A DNA stretch of 64,000 bases from positions 121,888-185,887 of the forward strand of contig BCJX01000019.1 in the NCBI GenBank assembly GCA_001600415.1. The letters run 5' to 3'. A model generated the notes under the pieces. The model was given only the letters and a program-made list of their open reading frames with translations. It did not search any database and was not told the DNA's origin. The position numbers and the translations under genes are program-made. Source of the DNA: Pascua guehoae. Taxonomy: Eukaryota; Basidiomycota; Tremellomycetes; Trichosporonales; Trichosporonaceae. Shown piece after piece: positions 10,606-22,704 of the stretch (position 1 is its first letter; each line of letters begins with the position of its first letter).

Positions 10606-13480
10606 CTACCCTGAGCCCCAGAGACGGACGACGCCGTCGGCGCCGGCGCTCGCGATGATGGGTAGCTCGGGATGGCTCGCGACGTGCGTAACACCCTCGT
10701 CTGAGCGCTGTCTGTGGCCGGTGAGATCCTGGAGCGAAGTCTTGCGCTGCAAGTCCCAAAGGCGGACCGAGCAGTCGACGCTGGCGCTCAAAATGCACGT
10801 TGGCGATAGGGGCGATAGCGCGAGCGACGTGATGGGTGCGGGGTGCGCGAGAAGCGACGGCGACGACGCAGATCCTAAGGTGTTAGTGCTGATCAATGGG
10901 GCGGGCGGTGCAGAGGTACGCCCCCATGGCGAGTCTGTCAAGTTTGACAGGAGTTCCGCACAAGCGTGACCTCTAGGTGTACACGTACCCGTTTTAATGT
11001 CGTAGAACCGGAGGTGGCCATCCTCATGACCGGTAACGATGAGTGGAAGGGTTGGGTGGCTAAGCACAGCATTAACCTGCGAACCGATCTCGCCAAAGGG
11101 TTGAACCTCGCGGGCGTCTTCAATCGAGTAGAGCTTGACGAGGCCGTTGGAAAGACCAATGAGGACACGGCTAAAGTCGTGGTTGTCGATTGAGAGGCAG
11201 GTGGGGACTACGCCATTGCCAAAGTCGGAAAAGTTGGCCTGCAACGACCAGTGGCCATTGCGCTCGTCCCACAGCTTGGCCGTGCCGTCGGCCGAGACAG
11301 ACACGAGGCGTCCGTCGGACGGGCGCTTGGGGAAGCCGTTGGCGCCGCCGCCGGTATGGTTTCGGTCTGGCCGGGTAGGCAAGAGGCAAATGTCCCACAC
11401 GACATCCGAGTGACCCTCGAGGGTCTGGATCGCCGTCGAGGGGTCAAATGGCGCATACGGGTCGTGGTCACGCGGGGGCATTTGCCACAAACGGATGGTG
11501 GAATCCATCGAGGCCGAAAAGACAATGCCGAGCGTCGACGAGACGGCGACAGCGGTGACGGGCCCAGTGTGGCCGCGGAATGTGGCGACTGGCTCAAGCT
11601 CGGACGACGCATATGGGCGGTTGGTCGAGGGGATGACGCTGGTTGGGTCCAGGACCCATACCTTGACAGTCAGATCGTCGCCGCCAGTGGCAAGGACGAG
11701 GTCTGGGCCTTGGGCGACCGCCACGGCGCGGACAATGTCAAGATGACCCTTGAGCGCCCGGCGTGTCGACCATATACGGTCCGAAGAGCCTTCAGCTTCC
11801 TCGTTCTTTGTGTCCTCGTCCACCAGTGTCAATCCGGCGAGCTGCTCCTCGTCGCTAGTGCGACGCGGAGGCCAAGGTACAGCGCTCGCGGCCTCATTTG
11901 CCGCTCGCAGCTCCTCTCGCCATGCGGCCTTGCTCTCGGGGCGGTAGATTGCAGTCAAGGGTTGGCGGGGCGGGGACGTGCCGGCTCTAGGCGCCAGCTC
12001 GCCATCACCCTCGGGCAAGGAGGCGTGACGAGGGCCGGGAGACGAGGGGGGAGGGTCTGCAGGTGCCAAAGGGGCTGCAGACGGCGGAGCCGGAGCGGCC
12101 ACTGGTGCCGCAGCTGCCGGTTCCTGTGGAGCTGCCGACAAGGACGAGGAAGGATCATCAGATCCATTTGGGAGTGCAGCACTCCCTGTTGCAGCGGCGC
12201 CGGCGGCACCCACGGCGGTCGCGCCAGCAACACTCGCCGCACTTGAGCTAGCTCCCGAGCTAGTGCTCGAGCTAGCCGCCGCCGCGGGCTCCTCTTTTAC
12301 CTGGTCAGAAGCGAGGGTCGAAGGGAGCGGTTGTTCTGGAAGGGCCTTGCGTGGCCGATCAAGGGCAGTAGGTTCGCCGCTTTTAGGCGCCGCGCCTTCC
12401 TCGAGGGCGACGGGGGGCCGCGGCGGTAGGGGGTTGAGGGCGCCAGGCGAGGTCAGGTAGGTAATCTCTTGGAGACACTGCTTGAGGTACTCGCGGCTCC
12501 GCGCACGGGCCTTTGGGTCGCGCGGTGGGCCGCTGATATTCTTCCACGAGCTCGTGTCTGGGACTGGCCGGTGGGCAGTGTGTGCTGCCTTTGCCATGCC
12601 GGAATGCACGCCGTTGACCTTATGAGCTGGGCGGTCTGGTCGCGTCAGCGAGATGCAAGGAATAAGTTTGCAGTCGTGGGGCTACAATGCCCTCCCGACT
12701 TTGCTTCGCTGCTTCGTGACGAACCAATATCATCGCCACCTTCGCTGCTTCCGCTCCCCTCCTTGTCGTCACGGCTTGTCGTCCTGTCCTCATCCTGCAG
12801 CGCCGCAAGGCGCGCTGGAGGGACTGCAGCGGTTGTCGACGCTGGGCGTCCCGAGGCCGTCGCCTTTGTCCTGCACGCATTAGAACCTGAAACTGCCCTT
12901 CGGGTGTCGCACCTTTCCTGACGGAGAGCAAACTCGAGCATCTTGACGCGGCGCAAGAGGTCCACCTTGAGGTTTTCTGCCGAACGGCGTTGGCCTTCAA
13001 GGAGGGCGATGCGGGCCTGTAAAGCGATGGTCAGAACGTTCTCTGCCCTTTGGAGGCGGTCCTGCCCACACTCACTCGCATCTCTGCGCGCTCAATCTCC
13101 CACTCGTTGCGGTCCCGCTCCCAGCGGCGCCACTCGCTCTGGAGGTAGTGGAGCACGTTGGCGAGGTTCATCTCTGGCGGGGGCGCGACGTTGGACTGGC
13201 CGTCCTGCGTGCCCGGGCCCGACCCGCCACCCTGCTGCATTTGCTGCTGCATGCCTTGCTGCATGCCCTGTTGCATGCCCTGTTGTTGCATCTGCTGTTG
13301 CATTTGCTGCTGCATCTGCTGGGATGGGGGCTGGGGTCCACCACCGACGCCGACGCCGCCGTTTTGGAGCTGGTTTCCGCCGCCTACTGGTGACTGGTTG
13401 CCGCCGCCAGGATACAGTGGGGAAGGCGGGTATCCTGGTGTGTATTGGTCGCGCCGCTGGGAGCGCATCTTGACGCTCAC
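10606..13480 (-). CDS. striatin-family WD40 scaffold (STRIPAK subunit, PRO11/FAR8 type)
   Basis: Four exons on the minus strand: 13076-13480, 12725-13016, 10989-12635 and 10606-10874; the phases close to give 870 aa. Domain order is striatin-like. First comes an N-terminal Gly/Gln/Met-rich region with QQM and QGM repeats (about residues 45-80). Next is the caveolin-binding/coiled-coil segment LHYLQSEWRRWERDRNEW continuing to VKMLEFALRQER, the family's oligomerisation and phosphatase-binding part. A low-complexity Ala/Pro/Ser middle follows, then a C-terminal WD40 propeller beginning at RALKGHLDIVRAVAV and ending GVVRLWGSG. Family knowledge: a regulatory B-subunit scaffold of PP2A in the STRIPAK complex, governing cell fusion, fruiting and polarity. 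The exon 2 donor (GTTCGT) is the least certain boundary; the other junctions are canonical. Confidence 0.85.
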
Positions 13481-13840
13481 GCTAGCACGGAGCGGTGCAG
13501 AGCCGAGGCTGCTATCGCGGCAAGCTGCGAGGGAAGGGAAAGGTGGTTATGACAAGCACGAAGGCCAGCTGGACAGGGTGAGAGATTGACAAGTGTCCAA
13601 CTTTGGGTCCAGGATCACGCTCGAGGGGTAGTGTCGAGCGTTGTGGCCGGCGTTTCGTCGTGGCTCAAGGCTGCGCAACGGATGGGTCGGCGGGTGGTAA
13701 AGTGTGGCTGAGCAAAGTGGGTGGGGGTCCTCGAATTGCCGCGTGGCCGACGAGACGCGTTTGCAAGTGACAAGGTGGACTCTATTGCCCGGGTGACGCG
13801 CGGCAATGATCGTGTGGAGTGAAGTGGATGGTGTTGGTGT

Positions 13841-13860
13841 GGATGGATGGATGGATGGAT
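13841..13860. repeat. (GGAT)5 microsatellite
   Basis: Five perfect GGAT units, non-coding, in the region upstream of the striatin-like gene. Confidence 0.9.
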
Positions 13861-14290
13861 CAAGACGGGTCAATCGTAGCCGAGATGCAGAAGGAACGGT
13901 GTGTGTGTTGGTTGGTACAGGTCGGCAAACGCAACGAGCACCAGGTCACAGGTCGCGCGACCGTCTCCGAGTGTCGGGTCCGTGCGACAGCAGCGGGCGG
14001 GCGAGACGGGGAGGACGGGGGGGCGGGCGGGGTGGGGCGTGTCGCGAGGTCGTTACGAAATGCAATGCACGGAGGAAAGGGGATGTGCCCCCGGGGCGAT
14101 GGGGAGGAAGAGGGGGGAGGGAGGAGGGGATGAGATGGGGGGGAGAGGGTGAGGGGAGGTGACGTTGGGTATTGTTGGTGTAACCGACGACGAGGAAGAA
14201 AAGGAGGTAAGGTTGGAATGCAACTACAGTAATGTGCACCCGTCGACGAGTTGCGGCAACTGCAGCGGTACGGTAGAGGGTGCGCACAAA

Positions 14291-14333
14291 GCCATGCCAT
14301 GCCATGCCATGCCATGCCATGCCAGCTAGGCGT
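14291..14333. repeat. (GCCAT)8 microsatellite
   Basis: Eight perfect 5-bp units GCCAT followed by GCC; non-coding. Confidence 0.9.
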
Positions 14334-15006
14334 CATTCCACCCAGTGAGTCTCCCTCTGCCCTCTTTCGAGCAAACCAGCTGCCACCCAACCTGCCTCCT
14401 GCCTGTCTGCCATGCTTGGCCCTACCAGAGCTGCAGAGCTTGCAGAGGGCCCTAGGGTGCTGGTCTGCTATGACTGGTGTAACTGGGCGGCGGCGGCCCT
14501 TTCCCCTGTCCTTGTTGCATGCTGGCTGCTAGCCTGCTCCCTCCTTCCTCCCAGCATTGCCACGCTGTTACGACCTGGTGCCTTTGCGCCTGTGTGCCAT
14601 GCCACCCGTGCCACCCGTGCCAGCGGGGAGGGCGAGGGTTGAGGGCCAAGCGCGTCGTGGGCGGGGGGCGACACCTGACCTCCACCATGACGCTCACCGG
14701 CTGGCCACCGGCGTTACGGCGTTTTGCCTACAATGACACGGGTCAAACCTTATGTGGCGGGGCACCACACACCCACCCCTTCCACCACCCCACGTGTCAG
14801 CCAAAGCTGTAACAAACAAACGATAACGATGCGATGCCAGATAGCGATTCGGCCAACGCAGAGCACGACACTAATGCTTGAGGCCGTGATGCCCGCATGA
14901 GCCGACAGCTAGAGAGCCAGAGGTAGATACGATCCATCGCAAACCCGTAAAAGCTGCATTCCTTCTATATCAACTAATCCGCGAGTGTCATTGCCCCGAA
15001 CTAGAA

Positions 15007-15875
15007 CTAGACACCATCCTTCCATGCGGCCTTTTCAGCGCGCGCATTGCCCTCCATTTGCTTGCCCTGATCGCCCGTGACCATGCCGGCCACACTCTCG
15101 AGCTTTCCCTTGACTCCCTCGGCAGAGGGGACGGGGATGCCACCCTCTGTCGCCTGTTTGTACTTCCACTGCGCCTCCTCGGCCTGGATGTTGCCCTTGG
15201 TCTGCGTGTCTTGGTCGCCCGTAACGTACCCCCATGCACTGGCGTCAGTATATGGATGTGTCTGGCGGGTGTCTGATAGGCGGGGGGCTTTGGGGCTGGT
15301 GCTAGTGCTAGTGCTAGTGCTGGTGGTAATGGGCATTGGTGCGCGAAGGGAAGGTGACGGTCGCAAGAGGTCTGTGCATTTGTGACAGTGCCTAGCCCCA
15401 GTCTGAAACACCGGCGACCGTCACCCTTCCTCCATCGCCATCGAGCACTTTTGTACTCACGACTTTATCTTTCCCTCTGCACTATCCACCGTCGCGTCCA
15501 CCTTTGCCTTGTCTTTGGCCGCCTGCACCTCCTGCACGCCCTCGCCCTGCAGGACCTTGCCGTCGCGTACCCACTCGTCACCCCCAACAGACGACGGGAG
15601 GACAGACCCGACTGCCTGGTACGCTGCGCCCTGCACGTTCTGTTGTCAGCCGGCGTTGTTCCTGGCGTGTTCGACGTCGACGTGCGCCCGAGTCGCGACC
15701 GAGGGGGAACTGGGCAGAGTTCGGGTATGGGGAGTCGGCCCAAGGCACGTCAAGCTCGATGGAATCCCCACACATCGCCGACAGCGCCGACGCCGATCCG
15801 ACAATGGTGACACACCTTGAGCTGGCCCCCGAGCTGTGTTGGCTCCTGGCTCGTCTTGTCTTCGGCCTCGGGCAT
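15007..15875 (-). CDS. CsbD-like stress-response protein
   Basis: Three exons: 15816-15875, 15461-15639 and 15007-15238, giving 156 aa. The C-terminal half carries two CsbD-type repeats: WGYVTGDQDTQTKGNIQAEE with AQWKYKQ, then GKLESVAGMVTGDQGKQMEG ending in NARAEKAAWK. The middle exon (GAAYQAVGSVLPSSVGGDEW and a lysine/alanine-rich stretch) is strongly hydrophilic. CsbD-like proteins are small, charged, probably disordered stress proteins, known from bacterial general stress regulons and common in fungi with unknown mechanism. No signal peptide or membrane segment, so it is probably cytosolic. Intron 2 contains a short (GCTAGT)n repeat. Confidence 0.8.
15299..15322. repeat. (GCTAGT)4 repeat inside an intron
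   Basis: Four copies of a hexamer in the second intron of the CsbD-like gene. Six-base periodicity in non-coding DNA; no function evident. Confidence 0.8.
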
Positions 15876-16462
15876 GGTTGTGGAAGAGTAAGCGTTGGAT
15901 GCTGGTACGCGTGGAGGGAATGAGAACGAGATCACATGGCCTCGGGGAAACGGCCTTGCTCTTATAAGCATATCGTCGGCTCCCAGCAAGAGTGTGACTA
16001 CCATGACTAGCGCATGACGTCACCTCGCGCGGGGCGCCTCATGCGACTCATGCCGCTGACAAACAAAGGTCCATTGGGTCGACTTGCGTCGCATGTGTCT
16101 CAGTCATCTGCTCGATTCCAAGTGTTAATCTCAGATCTGCACGTCGGCATGCCAGTAATCTCGGCGTGTGAGACGTGTTCCGACGTTCCGAGCATGTGCT
16201 GACGTGGGTACTAATAGGCCAACGCTCGAGCCACGAAACACAGGACACAGGACACTTGTCGCAAACCTCCATCACTCCATCGCCACTGCGCATCGTCCGC
16301 ACGTCCAGAAGCAGCCCCGTCATCCACAGATCGTCTCGTGCCGCCTTGCCACCTTACAGCACACCAGCGCTAGCCACACTGCCTGCAACCACGATATCCC
16401 CAGCTTCAGCCCACGCAGCCCGACTCCGGACAGCACTCCGAGCCACACCGACTCACCGCACC
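15876..16462. other. divergent promoter region
   Basis: 587 bp between the start codons of the CsbD-like gene (-) and the questin-oxidase-like gene (+). No separate gene seen. Confidence 0.45.
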
Positions 16463-19400
16463 ATGTCGTCCAAGACGCGTACGTCACGTCAACCGCCGGC
16501 ATTCGCAGCCACGTTCCCGGCCTCGACGGTGCGCCCGTCGCGGCTCTTCTACTTTTGCGGCGTGACCCCCGAGTCGACGCAGGCGGCACGTAGGATCCTT
16601 ACGGAGAACGACCGCATTAATGATGCGTTGTACGCCAAGCCCGCGAGGTGTGAGTGTCGAGGAAGGGCTTCGGCTGGGTTGAGTTGGGGTTGGGGTGTTT
16701 CAGAGTTGACGGGTGGCGATGACGTCGATGATGAGGAGGATGAGGGGAGGTTGGGGTGTCTTGGTGGTCTGTTGACGTTCTGAAGTGCTCTGCCAAGGGG
16801 TTCATGAGCGCTTGACGTGGCTGCTCTTGAGGCAGCTGCTCTGGACGTTACGTCTCTCGAGATAACTCCTCTAGGAGCTGCAGTCTTGTGGACGTCTCAA
16901 CCTCGGCCTTGGCGATTTGAGTTGATGATCAGCAAGTCAAACGGCCAACTTGAGGCCTGACGGGTCACCTCTCGAGTTGATGCTCCCGACTTGGCGCTCC
17001 CATGGCTCAGTCGACGTCTGATCCTTATCTTATCTCGGGTCTTCTCTACGTCCACATCTGAGTCCATTCGGGCCTGTCTCCACCTCTGCTCTGATATCTA
17101 CATAGAGTCCACCATGGTCTCTGCATTCCGGTCTGTTCTCGAGTCTTCGTGGGTCTACTCGAGTCNNCANCCCCCCCCCCCCCCCTNCACGCGGACCTCT
17201 CCCGGCTACCACCACTAACCCCAGACGCGCACAACCACCTCCCGCACTCCATACTGGCACGATACGCCCTCGGCGCCCCGCCTGCCCTCCTCGAGGCCGA
17301 CTGGGCCGACAACCAGTCGTGGTTCACGGGACTCGACCCGTACGCCAACGCGCGCGAGGATGAGGCACGCGGGTGTCCCCAGCCCGGCGAGGTGACGCGG
17401 GAAAACTGGACGACGCGCGCGTGGCATGAGAAGAAGGGGTGAGTCGACCTTGTGGAGGGTGGTATTGCGGTGGGTCTATCCGTGCTGGGCAGTCTGTGCA
17501 GTCTGGAAAGTCTGGGCAGCGTTTATCCATGAGAGGTGCAAGAGCGCTGTCAATGAGGTCTACTCCGAGTCGCGATTAGGACAGGCTGCTTTGCGCGGTC
17601 GTGGCTAATCGATGGGATGTCGTTGGGGACGTGGCGGGGCTCGCGACTCTGCCACGTTGGGGTGATCGCCGAGCTAAAACTCGCGTGTGCTCCCAACGGG
17701 AGTCATGAAAGACCTGTCTCTCTCTCTCTCGCTATCGCCAACTCCAACCCGCCCACACACCCGGAACCCCTGATAATCCCACCTCCCCTCTCCCCCTTCC
17801 CGTAACGACTAACAACCCAGCTCGTACGCCGCGTTCCTAACCTTCTTCCACGCCGAAGTCGCCCGCCTCGGGCCCGTCGGCGCGATCCGCGAATACCTCC
17901 TCTCGACCGCAGCCAACGGCGTCGACGGCCCGCGCCGCCTTATTGGCCTGTGCAGCGGCGCCGTGCATCCGTTTATTCATATCGGGTATGGGCTCGAGTT
18001 TGGCGATGGGGTCTTGGTTGCTGAGGGGTGAGTCTTGCGTTTTTTCGAGTGTTGTTTGTGGGGCATGAGCGTCCCGAGTGTGGCGAAGGGGTATTGGGCC
18101 TTGGTCGTGTTTGTTTGGACAGCGGCTGTCGAGAGAGAGAGGCCGTGGGATGCGGGGACCGAAGTTGGCAGAGGGACTAGGACGTGCAGGACTGGATGCG
18201 GGCAGAAGGGGTTGCAGTGTAGTGCACTCTGGAAGCGCGACGTGGTGCAGGGATATGGGCGTGAGGAGCTACTCCTACGATTCTTGGGCCTCACGGTGTG
18301 CTCCTAATGTCCCGATGACCCCTGGGCCATGCAGCATGTGCACTCTCCCATGATGTCTTGTCCCTCATCACCCCATCCCGTGTCACCATACCCCCATCCC
18401 TCATCCCACATCAGATGTGTTGCTTCCCATCGCCGAGTCTCCCCGTCCCCTTTCACTTCCCCTCTCTCGACCCCAACCTTATACTCCCGTCTTCGCCCCC
18501 GGCTAACCCCAGCCTCGCAATGGCCTCGCTGCACCCCCTCGAAAGCACCGCCCCTGCCTACCCCAAGGGCTGGCCACACACCCCGCTCCCCACCTCGACT
18601 CTACCCCCGCTCTCCCTGCTCGAACTATACGCCGAGTTCTGCGCCGACCCCGTTCTCGCGCCCGAGGCATACGACCGCGACTCGCTGTTCGGCGACAAGC
18701 TCCGTCTCGCTGCGTCCCCAGAGCGCGCCGACGCGCTCCAGCGTCTCGTGGGCCGTTGGGACATTCGGACCGACAACGAGGGCGTCGAGAGGGCCGTCGA
18801 GGAGGTGGCGTGGTTGACGACCATGCTTGTGGGCGCTGTCACGCGGCCCGGGTACAAGCCCAGGATGGACTTCTTCCTCGTGAGTGGTCTTTTTCTGTGT
18901 ATTTCGGAGTATCTGGCAGGTGTGGAATGGTACTGCTGCGAGTAGAGAGTGGCGGCATGACTCGAGCGCGAGTGTGTCCTGCCCGTTGGAGGGATGGTGC
19001 TGGTAGCAGAGGTTTCTGGGCATGCCGTCGCCTCCCTTCATGTCTGCCACTGTGACCGCTGTCGTTTCCACCTCATCTTGGACTCCCCTCCCTGTCAGTG
19101 GACTCAGGCAGTGGTCATGTGTCATCGCCACGCCTAGCTTCCTTCTCCACGGCGTAGCCTGTGGGTTGGTGACGACCATTCCATACCATCACCCCTCAGT
19201 CTACTCTGTGCCACCGGCCACCCCCCCGACCTATCCCCCACCACCCCAGCCACACACACCACGTCTGTTCGACCCCCACACCCAAGCCACCGCTAACCCC
19301 AGATGCACCTCCTCACATCCGCAATCTTCCTCCCCACCTACCTGTCCCCCCTCACGGGTCCCGAACGCCGCACCCTCCTGCACACCTACCTCATCTGCGC

Positions 19401-20193
19401 GCTGCACCTGGCGCTCTCGCGCGGTCGCCCCCACCTCTTCCTCGACGTCGCCATGGCCTACCCCGTGTCGCCCGCGGGAATCCTGCCCCGTGCGGCGGGC
19501 GGCAAGCTGGACGCGATTGGCGACCCGGCCAATCCGGCCGAGGAGAATAGCTGGCTGGGGCTGGTGGGCACGGCGCTCTGTGCTAATGGTGAGTTTGACT
19601 TGGGGAGATGTGCGGTGCGGTGCGATGGCCTGCGGTCGGGGGGAGGAGTTTGGGCGAGTGGGCTGTTGGGATATCGCATGGAGAGCAAACGTCAACTGCC
19701 CAGTGTGGGATGCAGTGCGGACACATAGCCGCAGGAATAACCACCGATGGTAGCATTGCTCGCCACACACCCTCGAGCTCCCAACCCTCCTCGCGGAGCC
19801 ACCCGCGACGCCCACGCGACACAACGCACACGCTGATACCCAGACTCGCACGTGCCGAAATCCATCCGCTCCCTCCTCCTCTGGTCGCAGCGCTACGGCG
19901 CCACACCCGCCGGCTCCGTCCCTGGCGCCTTCAAGAACGCCGCCAGCCACTCCAAGGGCGCCAACGGCACCAACGGCTCGGCGGCCGTGACGATACCGGG
20001 CCTCGCGCGCGTCGACGGCAGCCTGTTCCTGCGCGTCGCGGGCCAGGTGATCGGCACGACGGGGTGGGTGCGCGACGGCGAGCCCGAGGGGGGCTGGGAC
20101 CGGTCCGCGCTGGGATGGGATGCGGCGTGGCAGGGCGAAGGTAAGGCCGGGGCCGCAGCAGAGGGCCATGGGGCGGCGAGGAACAAGACGTGA
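16463..20193 (+). CDS. questin-oxidase-like protein (AflY/DUF4243 family)
   Basis: Exons 16463 to about 16647, about 17188-17437, 17821-18027, 18513-18879, 19303-19588 and 19844-20193. Conserved features include HNHLPHSILARYALGAP, the SYAAFLTFFHAEVARLGP block, HPFIHIGYGLEFGD with its histidines, and PRMDFFLMHLLTSAIF, all matching questin-oxidase-type Baeyer-Villiger enzymes (AflY/HypC relatives), which act on anthraquinones or other ketones. No secondary-metabolite genes lie nearby, so the substrate is unknown. Introns of 255-540 nt are much longer than elsewhere in the window. Ambiguous bases and a C-run at 17166-17187 sit at the start of exon 2, so the exon 1/exon 2 junction cannot be placed; the later junctions keep phase. 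Confidence 0.72.
17166..17187. other. ambiguous bases / C homopolymer in the assembly
   Basis: N at 17166, 17167, 17170 and 17187 around a long run of C. This is a low-quality spot that hides a splice acceptor of the surrounding gene. Confidence 0.95.
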
Positions 20194-20345
20194 GGCGCGG
20201 GGTGTACTTGTGAGTTGGGCGTGGGCTGACGATAGGGTGAGTCGGCTCTAGGCGTGATGTCGAACGGTCGCCTTTTGTTGGTGTAGTATTCAGTAATGTC
20301 GTCGTGTGGTAGTCAATGTGTCCGAGTTAGTATCTGTGTAGTAAA

Positions 20346-20368
20346 CGACGAAACGAAACGAAACGAAA
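20346..20368. repeat. (CGAAA)4 short repeat
   Basis: Tandem CGAAA units between the convergent 3' ends of the questin-oxidase-like gene and PCF11. Confidence 0.7.
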
Positions 20369-20464
20369 GACTGCCATAAACATTGTACAAATCAATGATG
20401 CATGTGCTGAAGATGATGCTGGAACCATGCGTCTTCTAACTCTACACGACACGAACAATCACAC

Positions 20465-22704
20465 CTAGGCCGCCTCAATCTTGACCGTGGTCGCCTCAGC
20501 GTCCGCTGCCGTCACCTCTGCAGGGGCGGCATCCACGGGCGCTGCTGGCTCTGCGGTCACGACGGCGTCTCCCGCCCCAGACCCATTCTTCATCTCGATT
20601 TCTGCGCCGTGCCCCGCCTCGGGCTTGGCCTCAGCACCTCCAGGCTTGACATCCTCTGCCTCCACCTTGACGCGCTTGACATCCTCGCCCTCGCCCTCTT
20701 CGTCGTCGATCACTTTGCGCTTCGTGCCCGGCGAAAGCTCCGGCGCTGGAGACTTGGACGCGCTTCGCTCGCCCGCGAGCAGGCGGCGCGCGACCAGAGA
20801 CGCCTTCTTCTCCTCGTAGCACGTAGCGTGGTAGATCTGGCGTCTGTCAGCTAATCGCGCGGTCGCCTCGCAGCTGCACCGACTCACAGTGTTCCCGACC
20901 TTGACGGCGTTCATAAACACCCACTCCTCCTCGTCCTCGCTCCACTGGCTCTTAAACTGCTCCTTGCACATGGGGCACGGCACGGCCGCCTTGCTGGGGT
21001 CGGATGGCGCGGGCACCCACTTGCGCGCGAGGGCGGCAGTGCGCTCGGCGGAAACCTTGGCGGGCTCCTCCTTTGGCTTCGATGGTGACGACGGGCCGGC
21101 CTCGACCGCTTCGTTGATCCATTCCTGTAGAGTTAGATGGTACAAACACACGAATAACCCACCTCTGCACTTGGGAGCCAGCGACGGTGCGCACCGCGTC
21201 CCTCCGTCTCACGCTCCTTGCGGTTACGGCGGAAGTGCCAGTCCATGTGCTCCTGGAGCTTCTTGTTCTCGCCCTCGGGGAAGCGCAGTCCGCACTGCTT
21301 GCAGCGCACTGGCATATGAGACACGGGGAGTGAGAGTCTGGGGTTAGTGGAGCTGTACGTCAACGAACTGTCTAGCTCACTTGGTGAGATCCAGCACGTC
21401 GATGGTCATATCGAGCGCGAGGATCATGTCCTCGTACGTGTCGAGGCCCATCTTTGCCGGTGCGGCCGGCGGCTCGGGCGTGCGAGGCTGGCTCAGCACA
21501 CCAGAGTTGTTGAGGTTGCGCAGAATGTCGGCGACATTGAGAGGAATCGCGGGAATGGCGGTCGGGGCGGCTGGTGGGCCGGGAGGAGGGGTGGGGACAT
21601 GAGCGGGCGGTGGAGCGGCAGCGCGGCCATAGCCCGGCTGGGCGAATGGCGAGTTACCGCCGTGGGCTGGTGGGAAGGCTGCAGCTGGAGGTGCAGGCTG
21701 GAAGGCCTGCTGTGGGGGAGGGTACGCATTGCGGGGGTTGAAAGCCGGCTGGCCGAACGGTGCGGCGACAGGGGGGATAACTGGAGGCGCAGGAGGCGGT
21801 GCTACCGGAGCCGGGGCGGCGACCGGTGCAGCCTGACGGCCAATGTTAGCAGACGAGGGATCTAAGCCAGCCTTCATTGCGCGCAGCCGCTCGACAATGT
21901 CGGCGAGGTCCTGCGGCGGTACCTGTGTCGAGGTGAGGAGCTGGTCGATCTGGACGAGCACATTGACGGTCCGCGCGCGGGCAGTGGAAAACTCCTGTGC
22001 CATCTCGTCCTCCTTTTCGCGCAGAAACTCGCGCAGCTGTGTCTGGACGCCGTGCTGGCTGAGCGGGGCGCCTGCCGAGCCAAAGATTTCACGCTCGACC
22101 GCCTCGCGCACGCCGGTTGGGTACAGCTCGCTGCCGTGTCGGCCGCCCGTACGCCACAGCTTGAGCATCTCTTCCATCTTGCTCTTCGTGACGCCGTCGA
22201 CCTCGCGGTACGTCTGGATGTAGACGTCCGGGAGGGTGGCGGCAAACAGCTGGTCCGTGTACGGCGATCCGACATTCTTCGAGATCGAGTCGATGAGGTA
22301 CAGAAGCGGAAGCTTGCCTTGTGGTGGAGCCTGTGTGTTAGTCAGTACAGGAATGGTTAATGAGCGTTGGTGCCAGGGTGGCTAGGACGTCGCACAATGC
22401 ATCACCAGTACCCCGGCCTTGGCCCACTCTGTACAGCCAACGCGCGTATTGTCAATCTCACCCGCAAAACAGCGCCCTCAATCTCTTCGACTACGGCCTG
22501 CATCCCCGGCCAATTGTTCTGGTCACGCTGCTTGGCCGCCTCAATTGACAGCGTGGTGATGATGGGTCGCGAGTTGAAGGTGAGTTCCGCCAGACGATCG
22601 GCATACCATGCGCGGAACGGGTCGGGTGGTGGATAGCCGTAACCATGCGGCTGCTGGTGGGGGTATGGGGGTCGTGGGTAGTGGCCGTACATGGTGGCGA
22701 GCAA
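20465..22704 (-). CDS. PCF11: Pcf11-like mRNA cleavage/termination factor
   Basis: Five exons: 22462-22704, 21381-22330, 21163-21337, 20888-21124 and 20465-20836, giving 658 aa. The N-terminal CTD-interaction domain spans about residues 25-150, with PLLYLIDSISKNVGSPY as its signature; it binds phosphorylated RNA polymerase II CTD. A Pro/Ala-rich linker follows. Then comes a C2H2-like finger (CKQCGLRFPEGENKKLQEH, then MDWHFRRN) and a second Cys pair (PCPMCKEQF) completed by YHATC, the two zinc-binding modules that flank the Clp1-binding region in Pcf11. The tail is acidic with a KRKVIDDEE-type basic patch. Role: subunit of cleavage factor IA in the nucleus, pre-mRNA 3'-end formation and transcription termination. 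The start could also be the ATG 12 nt downstream. Confidence 0.88.

Larger units (their letters stand above)
13481..15006. other. intergenic with simple repeats
   Basis: 1.5 kb upstream of the striatin-like gene and downstream of the CsbD-like gene. It is purine/pyrimidine-skewed, with a (GGAT)n run near 13841 and a (GCCAT)n run near 14291. Long overlapping open frames here come from lack of stops in low-complexity DNA and none looks like a protein. Confidence 0.5.

Noticed and set aside
13860..14390. Open frame rich in His/Pro/Ser
   Set aside because: Translated microsatellite and CT-rich DNA; no conserved composition or splice context.
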